Origin: a virus
Length of the DNA stretch: 59,905 bases
Virus record (IMG/VR): IMGVR_UViG_3300020152_000026
Coordinates: 1-59,905 of that record
Strand: one strand, 5' to 3'
In this document: in pieces, positions 1-7,969 of the stretch
Layout: every line of letters starts with the position of its first letter
Position numbering within the stretch: position 1 is the first letter of the stretch
Translations under genes and position numbers: made by a program
The notes under the pieces: model-generated
Told to the model about the DNA's origin: nothing
Seen by the model: the letters and a program-made list of their open reading frames with translations, nothing else
The model's database searches: none

Positions 1-2
1 CA

Positions 3-86
3 GAATATCCTGCCAAGAACAAAGGTTATATAGCTGGATTCTTAAAAAATAAACGCAGGTACTTTAAATCAAAATGCATCAAATAA
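3..86 (+). CDS. 3' end of a gene cut by the window edge
   Basis: An open frame enters from the left edge and stops at a TAA at 84-86, giving 27 very basic C-terminal residues (many Lys and Arg). Its stop lies just before the ribosome site of the next gene, as expected in a tight operon. Nothing shows the function; it could also be a chance open frame, because only the tail is visible. Confidence 0.4.
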   Translation, partial: EYPAKNKGYIAGFLKNKRRYFKSKCIK

Positions 87-99
87 GGTGGTGTCAATC

Positions 100-336
100 A
101 TGGCACATACTATTAAATGGGTTCAAACAGGTAAATGCAAGGACTGTAAGCCAACTTTGCAGCAAATTCAAAATAGGCGAGCGTGTCATGGTTGCTGGAA
201 AGTGTACGACAAATCAGATCAGGACGAAGCAGAAGCAGTTAAGATACAATATAAACACGTTAGAAGTAAACCAAACAGCAAGAGCCGGAAGATGTGCGTT
301 GCTGAGATAATAGATCACTATAACGAAGGAAGGTGA
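100..336 (+). CDS. small Cys-rich basic protein, hypothetical
   Basis: The product is 78 residues. The ATG at 100 is chosen because AAGGTGG lies 8-10 bases upstream; a longer frame from 88 has no better ribosome site. Two Cys-x2-Cys pairs near the N-terminus (CKDC and CHGC, about 15 residues apart) suggest a small zinc knuckle, and the rest is Lys/Arg-rich. It sits directly upstream of the terminase small subunit gene, so a DNA- or packaging-related role is possible but unproven. An overlapping frame at 74-310 is open but lacks comparable signals. Confidence 0.5.
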   Translation: MAHTIKWVQTGKCKDCKPTLQQIQNRRACHGCWKVYDKSDQDEAEAVKIQYKHVRSKPNSKSRKMCVAEIIDHYNEGR

Positions 337-340
337 GAAC

Positions 341-778
341 ATGGCAGAAATGAAACTGAAACATAAGTTGTTTGCTAATGAGTATATTAAGAATGGTCAG
401 AACGCTACTAAGGCTTATTTGAAAGCTTATCCTGATGTAGACAATCCTGAATCTGCAAAAGTGCTAGGTAGTAAATTATTAACGAATATTAACGTCCGTG
501 CGTATATAGACGAACAGCTTAAAAGTATCGAGGATAAGAGCATTTTAAGCCGTGATGAAATCCTTCGACTATTAGCGCAAGGTGCAAGGGGAGAAATGAA
601 GGAACAAAGACCAGTATTCAACCCTGCAAGTGGTTCAATAGAAAAAATAGAAGTCGATATTGCTCCAAGAGATAGAATGAAATCATTAGAATTAGCTGGA
701 AAAACAATGTCGCTATTCACTGATAAGGTAGATGTAACCGGAGATATAACAATATCAGTTGACCTTGACGACGATTAA
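341..778 (+). CDS. terS: terminase small subunit
   Basis: This 145-residue protein matches the Terminase_2/XtmA-type small subunit in length and layout. The N-terminal half has the typical pattern KHKLFANEYIKNGQNATKA...AYP followed by a helix-turn-helix, and ends with the ARGE-type segment and a C-terminal beta/acidic tail. Terminase small subunits recognise the packaging site on concatemeric phage DNA and load the large subunit. The start ATG has AAGGAAGGTGAG upstream. The gene is separated from the large subunit by an inserted resolvase gene and a long non-coding stretch, which is unusual, since the two are normally adjacent. Confidence 0.85.
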   Translation: MAEMKLKHKLFANEYIKNGQNATKAYLKAYPDVDNPESAKVLGSKLLTNINVRAYIDEQLKSIEDKSILSRDEILRLLAQGARGEMKEQRPVFNPASGSIEKIEVDIAPRDRMKSLELAGKTMSLFTDKVDVTGDITISVDLDDD

Positions 779-875
779 AAAACCGTACCATAAAACTACA
801 CATAAATGGAACACTATAAAAACACAAGAAAAAAGCCTGTAAATGGTAATAATAAGTCATATTTACCCTATAAAA

Positions 876-936
876 GTGTGTCAGAGGTTTTACAACCTTT
901 TTGATACACTGTATAATTACAGTATAAAGTAATTAT
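876..936 (+). promoter_or_regulatory. resolvase promoter with overlapping inverted repeats (res-like site)
   Basis: A good sigma-A promoter is visible: TTTACA (889-894), 17-base spacer, TATAAT (912-917). Two inverted repeats cover it. One is an imperfect long repeat, 876-909, whose ends are GTGTgTCA and TGAtACAC. The other is a perfect 8-base repeat, ATAATTAC (913-920) and GTAATTAT (929-936), with an 8-base spacer. Serine resolvases bind such inverted sites just upstream of their own gene to recombine DNA and repress themselves, so this is a plausible res site and operator. The assignment as the crossover site is inferred. Confidence 0.6.
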
Positions 937-951
937 ATTGGAGGGGTAAAA

Positions 952-1524
952 GTGAATTATGCCTATGAGAGGGTATCAACCATCAAACAAGACGAGAAAA
1001 GGCAGGAAATAAGCCTAGAATCGTACAAAATTGATAAAAGGTATATTGATAAGATTACAGGTAAGAACGCTGATAGACCGCAGTTAAATGCTTTAAAACT
1101 AGATTGTCGTAAAGGTGACAATATTTATTGTGAAAGCATTAGCAGGTTAGGAAGAAATGTTGACGATCTACGGCAGTTAGCTGAATACTTCAACGAAAAA
1201 GGTGTAACGGTACACTTTATAAAAGAGGGTTTCAACACAAACGGTAATATGTATAAATTTCTTTTAACGGTTCTTGGAGCAGTTGCAGAAATGGAAAGAG
1301 AATTAATAGTTGACAGGGTAAGAGAAGGAATGCAGAAAGCACAAATACACGGTACAAGGTCAGGAAAGCCAATCGGAAGACCTGAGCGAGATTTACCCAA
1401 AGACTTTGATAAATACTATAGAAGATGGAAAGCCGATGAGATAACAGCGGTTGAATTTGCTAGATTGTTAGAGATAAGCAGATCAACATTATACAGGTAC
1501 ATAGATTTAAAAGAGCAGCTGTGA
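952..1524 (+). CDS. serine recombinase (resolvase/invertase family)
   Basis: The product is 190 residues, the usual size of Tn3/Hin-type resolvases and far smaller than large serine integrases. The catalytic N-terminal domain begins YERVST with the nucleophilic Ser in the normal place; later come SRLGRN and the E-helix segment with MERELI...R. The last 50 residues form a helix-turn-helix ending in SRSTLYRYI. GTG start with GGAGGGG eight bases upstream. Enzymes of this kind resolve plasmid multimers or invert DNA segments. Placed between terS and terL with its own promoter and terminator, it fits a multimer-resolution role for a plasmid-form prophage. Confidence 0.88.
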   Translation: MNYAYERVSTIKQDEKRQEISLESYKIDKRYIDKITGKNADRPQLNALKLDCRKGDNIYCESISRLGRNVDDLRQLAEYFNEKGVTVHFIKEGFNTNGNMYKFLLTVLGAVAEMERELIVDRVREGMQKAQIHGTRSGKPIGRPERDLPKDFDKYYRRWKADEITAVEFARLLEISRSTLYRYIDLKEQL

Positions 1525-1540
1525 AAGGCTGCTTTTTATT
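1514..1540 (+). terminator. Rho-independent terminator after the resolvase
   Basis: AGCAGC (1514-1519) pairs with GCTGCT (1528-1533) and is followed by a T-rich tract. The stem overlaps the last codons of the resolvase. Confidence 0.7.
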
Positions 1541-2053
1541 ATGTGTAAATATAAATGTGTGTGTTGCATGATTTAAGACCGAATTTTCAGCAGCACATTT
1601 TTTTAGATTACCTTTTCAAAATACACCATTTTTATTAAGCACCCTTTAAAATATGGCATGTTTTTTCGGACTGACTATTCGGGAAGGTGTGCCTGCATTA
1701 AATATGAGGGTGGGGGGTACCCGGGGTATGTGTGTAGGTGGGGGTGGCTTCTCCTGCCGCCATACTAAAAAATATCTGTAAACCCATATAGGCGAATGGA
1801 ATTTCAAGTCAAAATCAAATAGCCATAGACTCTAAAGAGATAGACCGGACAATGTTACAAGTCAGGATAGGCTTGGGAAAACCGGATAGTATATAGCGAT
1901 AGCCTGCAAACGGTTCAATTCCGCATTTTAATCTGGAAATATGTTGTGTATGCCTGTGGTTTTTAAATAATTACGATGTAAAGCGAAATAATTAAGCACT
2001 TTCTTAATTAAAGGTGCTTTTTTAGTGTAAAAAAAATGAAGGGTGGTGATGCC
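1541..2053 (+). other. long non-coding stretch before terL, with a G-rich tract and a possible structured RNA
   Basis: No convincing gene is present in about 510 bases. Positions 1706-1747 are strikingly G-rich for this genome, with several runs of 3-6 G and the palindromic GGGTACCC. From 1795 to 1927 the ends can pair (aatGGAATT with AATTCCgcATT) around inner helices, for example AGGCT (1869-1873) with AGCCT (1901-1905) and the hairpin CTCTaaAGAG. The position next to the terminase genes makes a cos/pac packaging region a reasonable guess; a non-coding RNA is the alternative. Confidence 0.4.
1994..2025 (+). terminator. terminator-like hairpin upstream of terL
   Basis: AAGCACTTT (1994-2002) pairs with AAAGGTGCTT (2010-2019, one bulge), followed by TTTTTTA. 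Similar GCAC...GTGC hairpins lie upstream of the scaffold gene and of the 540-residue ejection protein gene. Confidence 0.6.
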
Positions 2054-3534
2054 ATGCCGAATATACATCTTGATATAAAGCCTAAAGTGTTTAATGACGT
2101 GTATTATCCATATTTGAAAAAGAATTGGAGATATGAAGTATATTACGGCGGTGCGTAGGTTCTGGGAAATCAGTCTTTATTGCTCAAAAGCTAGTATATA
2201 AGCTGCTAACACAAAAAATGAACTTGTTAGTAGTCAGAGACACCGCCAACACCAATAGAGATTCAACATTCGCACTATTAAAGCAGATCATCAATAAATG
2301 GTGCGGTGATAAAGTTGATACACTGTTTACCATTCGTGAATCAGATATGAGGATTAAGTGCGTGAATGGTAATGAAGTAATATTCCGTGGATTAGATGAT
2401 TCTGAGAAGATCAAGTCAATTACATTTACAAATGGAGAATTGACAGACATATGGTGCGAAGAAGCATCTGAAATAGAAGAAGCTAGTTTTAATCAGTTAA
2501 TTACTAGGCTTAGAGGTGGAAAATCAGAAAAATCAATATTTGTATCCTTTAATCCTATTAATATAAACCATTGGCTCAAAAAAAGGTTTATGGATAATCC
2601 CCCTGAAGGTTGCATGGTGCTTCACACTACATATAAAGACAATAAGTTTTTAAGTGAAGAAGATAAGCAAAGGTTAGAATACTTTAAAAATACTGACCCT
2701 TATTACTATCAAGTGTACGCACTTGGGGAATGGGGCGTACTAGGTAAATCAATATTCCCGGCTGAAACAGTCCAAAATAGAATAAATGCATTAAGACAGA
2801 TAAAACCACTCAAAAAGGGCTTTTTTGCATTTCTATATGAAGATGAAAAGATTATTGAGGACAGTATTAAGTGGATTGATGACTTTGAAACTGGCTATAT
2901 AGTAATCTATGCTGATGTTAAACGGTATTTTCCTTATGTAATAGGTGGAGATACCGCTGGTGATGGCTCAGACTGGTTTATTGGTCAAGTATTAGATAAT
3001 ACTGACGGTTCGCAGGTAGCCAAACTAAAACATCAATTCGATGAAGATTTGTATGCAAGACAGATGTTTTGTCTTGGTAAGTATTACAATTACGCTTTAC
3101 TTGGTATAGAAACAAATTATTCTACTTATCCGGTAAAAGAATTAGCAAGACTAGGCTATTATAAGCAGTTTATGAGAGAAGTAGAGGATAAAGTTACAAA
3201 GCAGAGAGAGAAAAGGCATGGATTTCAGACTAATAAACTGACAAGACCTTTAATTATTGCTGATTTAGTTAAGGTTGTACGTGAAAGTCCCGAATTGTTT
3301 AACGATATAGGCACATTAGAAGAAATGTTAACCTTTATCCGAAACGAAAGAGGTAGGGCAGAAGCACAAAAAGGCTCACACGATGATGAAATCATGGCTA
3401 TGGCTATAGCACATTATATAAGAGCGCAGCAAACCAAAGAAATTAAATCTCCTGCAAGTGCTAAGACCATGATTCAAAAGCACAAGCAACACTTAGCAAG
3501 ACAGGCAAGAGGAAGATCAAAACGAATAATGTAG
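2054..3534 (+). CDS. terL: terminase large subunit, reading frame broken in the Walker A region
   Basis: The natural start is ATG 2054, after GGGTGGTG. The first 34 codons end in YYGGA and meet a TAG at 2156. The rest is open one frame away and resumes exactly with the Walker A residues GSGKS (2158 onward). Restoring one G (GCG-GTA) would give GGAVGSGKS, a normal terminase P-loop. The downstream part has Walker B (IWCEEA), and a nuclease domain with Asp in GGDTAGDGSD, a central Glu and the closing SHDDE. Terminase large subunits drive ATP-dependent DNA packaging and cut the concatemer. If the break is real, packaging is lost or the gene needs frameshifting; a sequencing error is equally possible. 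An internal ATG at 2218 would yield a protein without the P-loop. Confidence 0.85.
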
Positions 3535-3560
3535 TACGAAAAAAGAAAGGAGTTGTTTAG

Positions 3561-3884
3561 ATGTTCAAAGATGTAATATTCCACAATGCGGCTGAAGAAG
3601 CTGGGAACGGAAACGAAGTATTTGTTAACCGTTCGCACACCTTAACCGTTGAAATATTTGGCACAAGTGAAACAAGGACAGTTACATTTTACGGAAAAGG
3701 TCTTGGCGGTGAATTAAGAGCAATAGAAGGAGAAAAATTAGCTGCAAGTACAACAAAAGCAACATCAACTACTGGTAATGATGAATTTTGGAGATTTAAA
3801 GTCGTTGGGTTGGTTAGTGTTGTAATGGACTTGACCGCAGTAAGTGGCGGTAATGTTTCAGTAAAAGGGAGGTTGATTGAATAA
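3561..3884 (+). CDS. small beta-rich virion-associated protein, hypothetical
   Basis: The product is 107 residues, rich in Thr, Val and Gly, with no charged core or membrane segment, and looks like an all-beta structural protein. AAAGGAG precedes the ATG. Its stop overlaps the start of the following fibre gene (TAATG), so the two are translationally coupled. The role is probably in the tail or head decoration, but no family can be named from sequence alone. Confidence 0.65.
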   Translation: MFKDVIFHNAAEEAGNGNEVFVNRSHTLTVEIFGTSETRTVTFYGKGLGGELRAIEGEKLAASTTKATSTTGNDEFWRFKVVGLVSVVMDLTAVSGGNVSVKGRLIE

Positions 3885-5503
3885 TGGTATTATCAAATTT
3901 TCAAAAGAGTTTGTTAAATAAAGAATCTTATGCAGCGTGGAACGTTAAGCTTGGTGATATGCTAGAAGCTTTAGAAAATGGTACAGCACAAAATACCGCA
4001 GACTTAGCAGAGAGTACGTCATTGATACAACAAAATTATAAACTTGTAAATGTAGACCCAAACGAAGCTATAAGCGTACCGTCACAAACAAAACTTAATA
4101 TTGAGACTTATACAGAAGGTACAGATGAAATTGTTCACCCATCAATATTATTTTTCCCTAACAAATGGAATGGATATAAGTATTGGTTAGGGTATACATG
4201 CTTTGATAATAAAGATGCTAAACTAGAAAATCCTTGTATTGCGGTGTCTAATGATAATGTAAACTGGACTGTTCCAGAAGGTTTAGTAAATCCAATAGAA
4301 CCAGCACCAGCAGGACTTGAATATTTAGCAGATATTAATTTATTTATGTCACCTGACGAAAAAACGATGTATATGGTATTTAAGGAAACGGCAGGAACGC
4401 AACGTCAGACTTGGTTACGTTCATCAACTAATGGTGTTAATTGGACACCAAAGGTATTATTATTCCAAAACACATTTGAAGATGTAAGTCCAGCAGTTCT
4501 ATGGGACGGAACGCAATATGTTATGTGGACAGTAAAACATGCTGATACACCAAATAATATTTATATGCGTACCGCACCAAAGGCAGAAGGTCCGTGGTCG
4601 GAACCTTTATTATGTACTTATGTATTGCCCGAAGGTCAAGAGCCATGGCATATGGACGTAAGAAAATTAGGGAATCAATATCATATGTTACTCCAAACTA
4701 CAGCAACAGAACCGTTATATTTCGGAGTATCAAATAATGGAATTGATTGGACTTTTGGTAAAAAACCTTTGTTTTTAAGGGGTACTGTACCAAGCACTTT
4801 GAATTATGGATATTATAAATCAACCATATTCCCTATGTTAACAGATGACGGATTGAAATATGGATTATGGTATGGCACTGCCGAACCATACTATATATGC
4901 TATACTGAGTTAACATTTGACAGAACAAAATTATTAATAGATGGTAATAACAATGTTGCACAAGCATCGTTAGGAATATCACCGTGGGTATTTTGTGATA
5001 CTTTTAACCGTGCAGATACTACAGAAGGGTTAGGAACTTCAACAACAGGTCAAGCATGGTCTAGTGTTTTGGGCGATCCAATGGGTATATCGTCAAATAA
5101 AGCTTATTTATCTACATCTAATAATTCAAGATCAGTTGTAGACATAGGAATATCTAATTTTTATTTTGAAGGTACAGTTTCAACTCTTGGTAATACATCG
5201 GCTTATTTACTTTTCAGGTATGTTGATGCAAATAATCTTTGGAGACTAGGACATGGTGAAACAAGTGGTGTGCTGCAAAAAATTGTTGGAGGTACACTTA
5301 CGGATTTTGCATTACCTTACCAAGTAAAAGCAGGTTATAGGTTAGGAGTTGAATGTAATGGCGATATTGTAAGAATATATATTAACGGAAAAATGTGTTT
5401 TGAATTAACAGACGATGATAACAATACAGGTACAAAAGTAGGTATAAACCTTAATAATACAACTGCAAGATTAGACAACTTAATTGCAAGGTCTATTCTT
5501 TAA
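3884..5503 (+). CDS. tail fibre/spike with five-bladed beta-propeller and lectin-like domain
   Basis: The product is 539 residues in three parts. Residues 1-45 carry an attachment-like motif (FQKSLLNKES...LGDMLEALENG) shared with two other proteins here. Residues about 70-360 show repeats of the type SNDNVNWT, SSTNGVNWT and SNNGIDWT with W/YxxW strands, as in glycosidase-type (GH43/GH32-like) beta-propellers. Residues about 375-539 form a LamG/concanavalin-like domain (FCDTFNRAD... DLIA-type ending). It probably binds or cleaves a host surface glycan; enzyme activity is not shown. Confidence 0.7.
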   Translation: MVLSNFQKSLLNKESYAAWNVKLGDMLEALENGTAQNTADLAESTSLIQQNYKLVNVDPNEAISVPSQTKLNIETYTEGTDEIVHPSILFFPNKWNGYKYWLGYTCFDNKDAKLENPCIAVSNDNVNWTVPEGLVNPIEPAPAGLEYLADINLFMSPDEKTMYMVFKETAGTQRQTWLRSSTNGVNWTPKVLLFQNTFEDVSPAVLWDGTQYVMWTVKHADTPNNIYMRTAPKAEGPWSEPLLCTYVLPEGQEPWHMDVRKLGNQYHMLLQTTATEPLYFGVSNNGIDWTFGKKPLFLRGTVPSTLNYGYYKSTIFPMLTDDGLKYGLWYGTAEPYYICYTELTFDRTKLLIDGNNNVAQASLGISPWVFCDTFNRADTTEGLGTSTTGQAWSSVLGDPMGISSNKAYLSTSNNSRSVVDIGISNFYFEGTVSTLGNTSAYLLFRYVDANNLWRLGHGETSGVLQKIVGGTLTDFALPYQVKAGYRLGVECNGDIVRIYINGKMCFELTDDDNNTGTKVGINLNNTTARLDNLIARSIL

Positions 5504-5587
5504 AATACTAAGATAAAAATAGAGGATATTTTCTTTATATGTCGAATTATACTATATTTCCAATAATAGACTAACGAGGTGACGTAT

Positions 5588-6259
5588 ATGTTTAACAAAA
5601 TAAAGAAAATATTTCTATTTTTATTAGGTATGCCTAAAACAATATATTTTAATCTTAAATATTTTGATTTTGCTACTGCTATTAAACTTCCTGTTTTAGT
5701 ATCACATAGAGTTGTACTGTTAAATACAAGTGGGAAACTTATTATTAATGCTAACATTAGACCTGGGCTGATAAAGATTGGCTTCGGCAATGTTGGTATA
5801 TTTGATAAAAAAAGGTCACGTTCCATTTGGGAAGTAGATGGCAATATAATTTTTAATGGCAAATGTGAGATTGGCCATGGTTCAAAAATATGTGTTGGTG
5901 GCACATTAATATTTGGTAATAATTTTACAATAAGTGCAGAATCAACAATCTTATGCTATAAAAAAATAAGCTTTGGTGATAATTGCGTTTTAGCATGGGA
6001 GAATTTAATTATGGACACAGACCACCATAAGATTATTGATAAAAAAACAGGTAAAGTTATTAATGAAGATAAGGAAATATCAATAGGGAATGATGTTTGG
6101 ATAGGTTGCAGATGTACAATATTAAAAGGTGCTAGGATTGGCAATAACTGTGTTGTGGCTGCAAACTCAACAGTTACAAAAGAATTTCTAGGAGAAGAAC
6201 AAATAATAGGCGGTACACCTTGTAAAATATTAAGAAACGATATTTGTTGGGAAGTTTAA
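5588..6259 (+). CDS. left-handed beta-helix O-acetyltransferase
   Basis: The product is 223 residues. The C-terminal half has hexapeptide repeats (IGNDVWIG, ILKGARIG, NCVVAANS) and ends GGTPCKIL, the hallmark of the maltose/colanic-acid O-acetyltransferase branch, with a likely catalytic His in TDHHK. The N-terminus is hydrophobic and basic. ATG 5588 fits GAGGTG upstream; a GTG at 5579 is less likely. It is flanked by a non-coding leader and a strong terminator, and has nothing to do with particle assembly. It probably acetylates a host cell-surface sugar, changing receptors during lysogeny (inference). An isolated TGTCGAA lies at 5540-5546. Confidence 0.85.
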   Translation: MFNKIKKIFLFLLGMPKTIYFNLKYFDFATAIKLPVLVSHRVVLLNTSGKLIINANIRPGLIKIGFGNVGIFDKKRSRSIWEVDGNIIFNGKCEIGHGSKICVGGTLIFGNNFTISAESTILCYKKISFGDNCVLAWENLIMDTDHHKIIDKKTGKVINEDKEISIGNDVWIGCRCTILKGARIGNNCVVAANSTVTKEFLGEEQIIGGTPCKILRNDICWEV

Positions 6260-6311
6260 TTGCAGACTTGGATAATATTATGCAGTTCATAAAATCGAAT
6301 AAACAATAAAT

Positions 6312-6350
6312 AAAACCCCTTTGGAATGGTACTCCATTGGGGTTTTATTA
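6312..6350 (+). terminator. Rho-independent terminator
   Basis: AAAACCCC...TGGA pairs with TCCA...GGGGTTTT around a short loop (6312-6346), closing the acetyltransferase unit. Confidence 0.85.
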
Positions 6351-6435
6351 CGCTTATCTATACGCTGAGATATAGACAAGTAACAACATAATAACACTCA
6401 GCACCAAATAAATCAAGAGGAAGTTGGTGTCATTG

Positions 6436-6687
6436 ATGTATGATGTATGCAATGAAAAGCATAAGAGAATAGATGAAAGATTAGACCATCATGATAAATG
6501 GCTTGGAGAACATGAAGAAAAAATAGATAGGTTAGACCGTTCAGATGCAAAAAATACAAATGCAATTGAGAATTTATGCAGCCAATTGGCAGGTCAAACA
6601 AAAGCAATATGGGGGTTAGTTAGTATGGTAGCAGCAGCACTAATTAGCTTCTTTTTTTATGCAGTACAACAAGGAATATTTAAGTAG
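6436..6687 (+). CDS. XhlA-family haemolysin-like membrane protein
   Basis: The product is about 84 residues. It has a long charged coiled coil, then one membrane segment (about residues 61-79, ending FFFYAVQQG), the layout of PBSX XhlA. XhlA-type proteins sit in the membrane and work with a holin and amidase in lysis. The start is uncertain: AGAGGAAG at 6415-6423 would serve TTG 6433 or ATG 6436. A holin follows 14 bases downstream, which supports the call. Confidence 0.75.
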   Translation: MYDVCNEKHKRIDERLDHHDKWLGEHEEKIDRLDRSDAKNTNAIENLCSQLAGQTKAIWGLVSMVAAALISFFFYAVQQGIFK

Positions 6688-6701
6688 TCGAAGGGAGGTA
6701 A

Positions 6702-6902
6702 ATGAGTATGCAAAACAGGTTCAAGTCAAAAGTAGGTTGGTTAGCAATAGCCGCATTGGTAGGCTTTATTCTTGGGAATTATGGACTGTATGATGTTGTC
6801 GGATTAACAAATGAATCTTACCAGATGTTAGTAGACCTTATATTTGCAATGTTAACAGCGTTTGGTGTTTGGAATAATCCTGCCGATAAAGATAACTTTT
6901 AG
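6702..6902 (+). CDS. phi LC3-family holin
   Basis: The product is 66 residues: a basic N-terminus (NRFKSKVGW), a first hydrophobic helix, the turn GLYDVVG, a second helix (LVDLIFAMLTAFGV), and an NPADKDN-type tail. This is the standard profile of the phi LC3/Phage_holin_5 family. Holins open the membrane at a timed moment so the amidase reaches the wall. The amidase here lies 23 kb away at the end of the late region rather than next door. GGGAGG precedes the ATG. Confidence 0.85.
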   Translation: MSMQNRFKSKVGWLAIAALVGFILGNYGLYDVVGLTNESYQMLVDLIFAMLTAFGVWNNPADKDNF

Positions 6903-6917
6903 AAAGTGGGTTGAATC

Positions 6918-7292
6918 ATGAGTAATATAACTATTAAAGATTACCCATACCGTACAGTGTGTGAATTTGAAGGTAAAGGCATGGCTAAACACAGTATAGG
7001 CATAGGTAATGAAGTGGCAGTTCTAAGAAAGTTAATTTGTGATGATTGCTTAAAAGGAATAATCACAGAAGGACTTAAAAGGCTGTCAGAGGAAGATAGA
7101 AACGAGATAATATCAGAATACGTTACGGTTACAGAAAAGTCTACAGAAAGTCAAAATAACTCTGTAGCAATTGAAGAATTATCAAGGCAAGAGTTAATTG
7201 ATATGGCGAAAGAAAAAGGCATACAAGGTAGCTTAAATTTTATGAAAACCGAAAAGTTAATTGAGGAATTGAAAAAGTTTGAAACCTCATAA
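6918..7292 (+). CDS. hypothetical protein with C-terminal SAP/HeH-like nucleic-acid motif
   Basis: The product is 124 residues. Residues about 88-122 form two helices with the pattern LSRQELIDMAKEKGI...KTEKLIEEL, as in Rho-N/SAP/HeH-LEM motifs that are often found at the ends of phage head proteins. The N-terminal 60 residues contain one Cys-x2-Cys (CDDC). It lies between holin and fibre genes. The function is not known; nucleic-acid contact is inferred from the motif. Confidence 0.65.
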   Translation: MSNITIKDYPYRTVCEFEGKGMAKHSIGIGNEVAVLRKLICDDCLKGIITEGLKRLSEEDRNEIISEYVTVTEKSTESQNNSVAIEELSRQELIDMAKEKGIQGSLNFMKTEKLIEELKKFETS

Positions 7293-7322
7293 TAGCGGTT
7301 ATTTTGTTTGGTGGTGGTTTAA

Positions 7323-7949
7323 TTGATAAGTGATTTTGACAAGTATTTGCTTAATAAAGATTCACCAGCTAATTTTAATATTAGGCTTGGAGATATTGTT
7401 CAGGATATGCATAATGGTTTTTTTAAAGGCAATCCAACATGGAATGATTTAAACTTTGAAGGTACAGCATTATCTACTGGCAATTCTGCACCCGACTTAA
7501 TAAGTTTGTTTGGCAGTGGTGGCATAATTGGAAGAGGTTTTGACGGTGGCAATACTACAGAACAACTATTTGGTGGAAGTGAGATATTGCATGATTACAA
7601 AGAAGGAACAGACATACACTTTCACTTGCATTGGATGCCGACAACAACAGGTTTAGGTAATGTCAAATGGCAATTAGAATATACTTGGCAGAATATAGAT
7701 GGGACATTTTCTACACCTGAAACTCTTGAGTTGATAAGTGCCGCCGGAGGTACAGCATGGAAACATAACAAAGGAGAGTTTGAACCAATTAACGGTACAG
7801 GAATGAAGATAGGTTCACATATTTTATTTAGGATATTCAGGATTCCAACTGATGAACAAGATACATATTCAGCAGATGCAGCATTATTAAGTGTAGGAAT
7901 ACACTATCAAATAAATAGCACAGGTTCAAGTGAAATATATAAAAAATAA
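7323..7949 (+). CDS. virion protein with shared N-terminal attachment motif
   Basis: The product is 208 residues, from a TTG start after GGTGGT. The N-terminus (DFDKYLLNKDS...NIRLGDIVQDMHNG) matches the opening of the beta-propeller fibre gene product, which implies a common docking site on the particle. The rest is beta-rich and glycine-rich, with HFHLHWMP and repeated aromatic strands, like virion surface proteins of other Firmicutes phages. No enzymatic motif was seen. Confidence 0.65.
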   Translation: MISDFDKYLLNKDSPANFNIRLGDIVQDMHNGFFKGNPTWNDLNFEGTALSTGNSAPDLISLFGSGGIIGRGFDGGNTTEQLFGGSEILHDYKEGTDIHFHLHWMPTTTGLGNVKWQLEYTWQNIDGTFSTPETLELISAAGGTAWKHNKGEFEPINGTGMKIGSHILFRIFRIPTDEQDTYSADAALLSVGIHYQINSTGSSEIYKK

Positions 7950-7969
7950 AAATTAGGAGGTATTTAGTT

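Noticed and set aside
74-310. Alternative frame overlapping the 78-residue gene
   Set aside because: It lacks a ribosome site and its product is not zinc-finger-like, unlike the overlapping frame.
952-1524. Serine recombinase as the prophage integrase
   Set aside because: It is too short for a large serine integrase and lacks the C-terminal zinc and coiled-coil domains; no attachment site could be recognised.
1905-1930. tRNA-like T-arm (GGTTCAATTCC)
   Set aside because: The loop matches the T-loop consensus, but the T stem has only three pairs and no D arm, anticodon arm or acceptor stem could be built around it.
1541-2160. Group I intron interrupting the terminase gene
   Set aside because: Introns in terminase genes are common in phages, but the frame break here is one base long and the structured stretch lies upstream of the start codon; no P3/P7 core was recognised.
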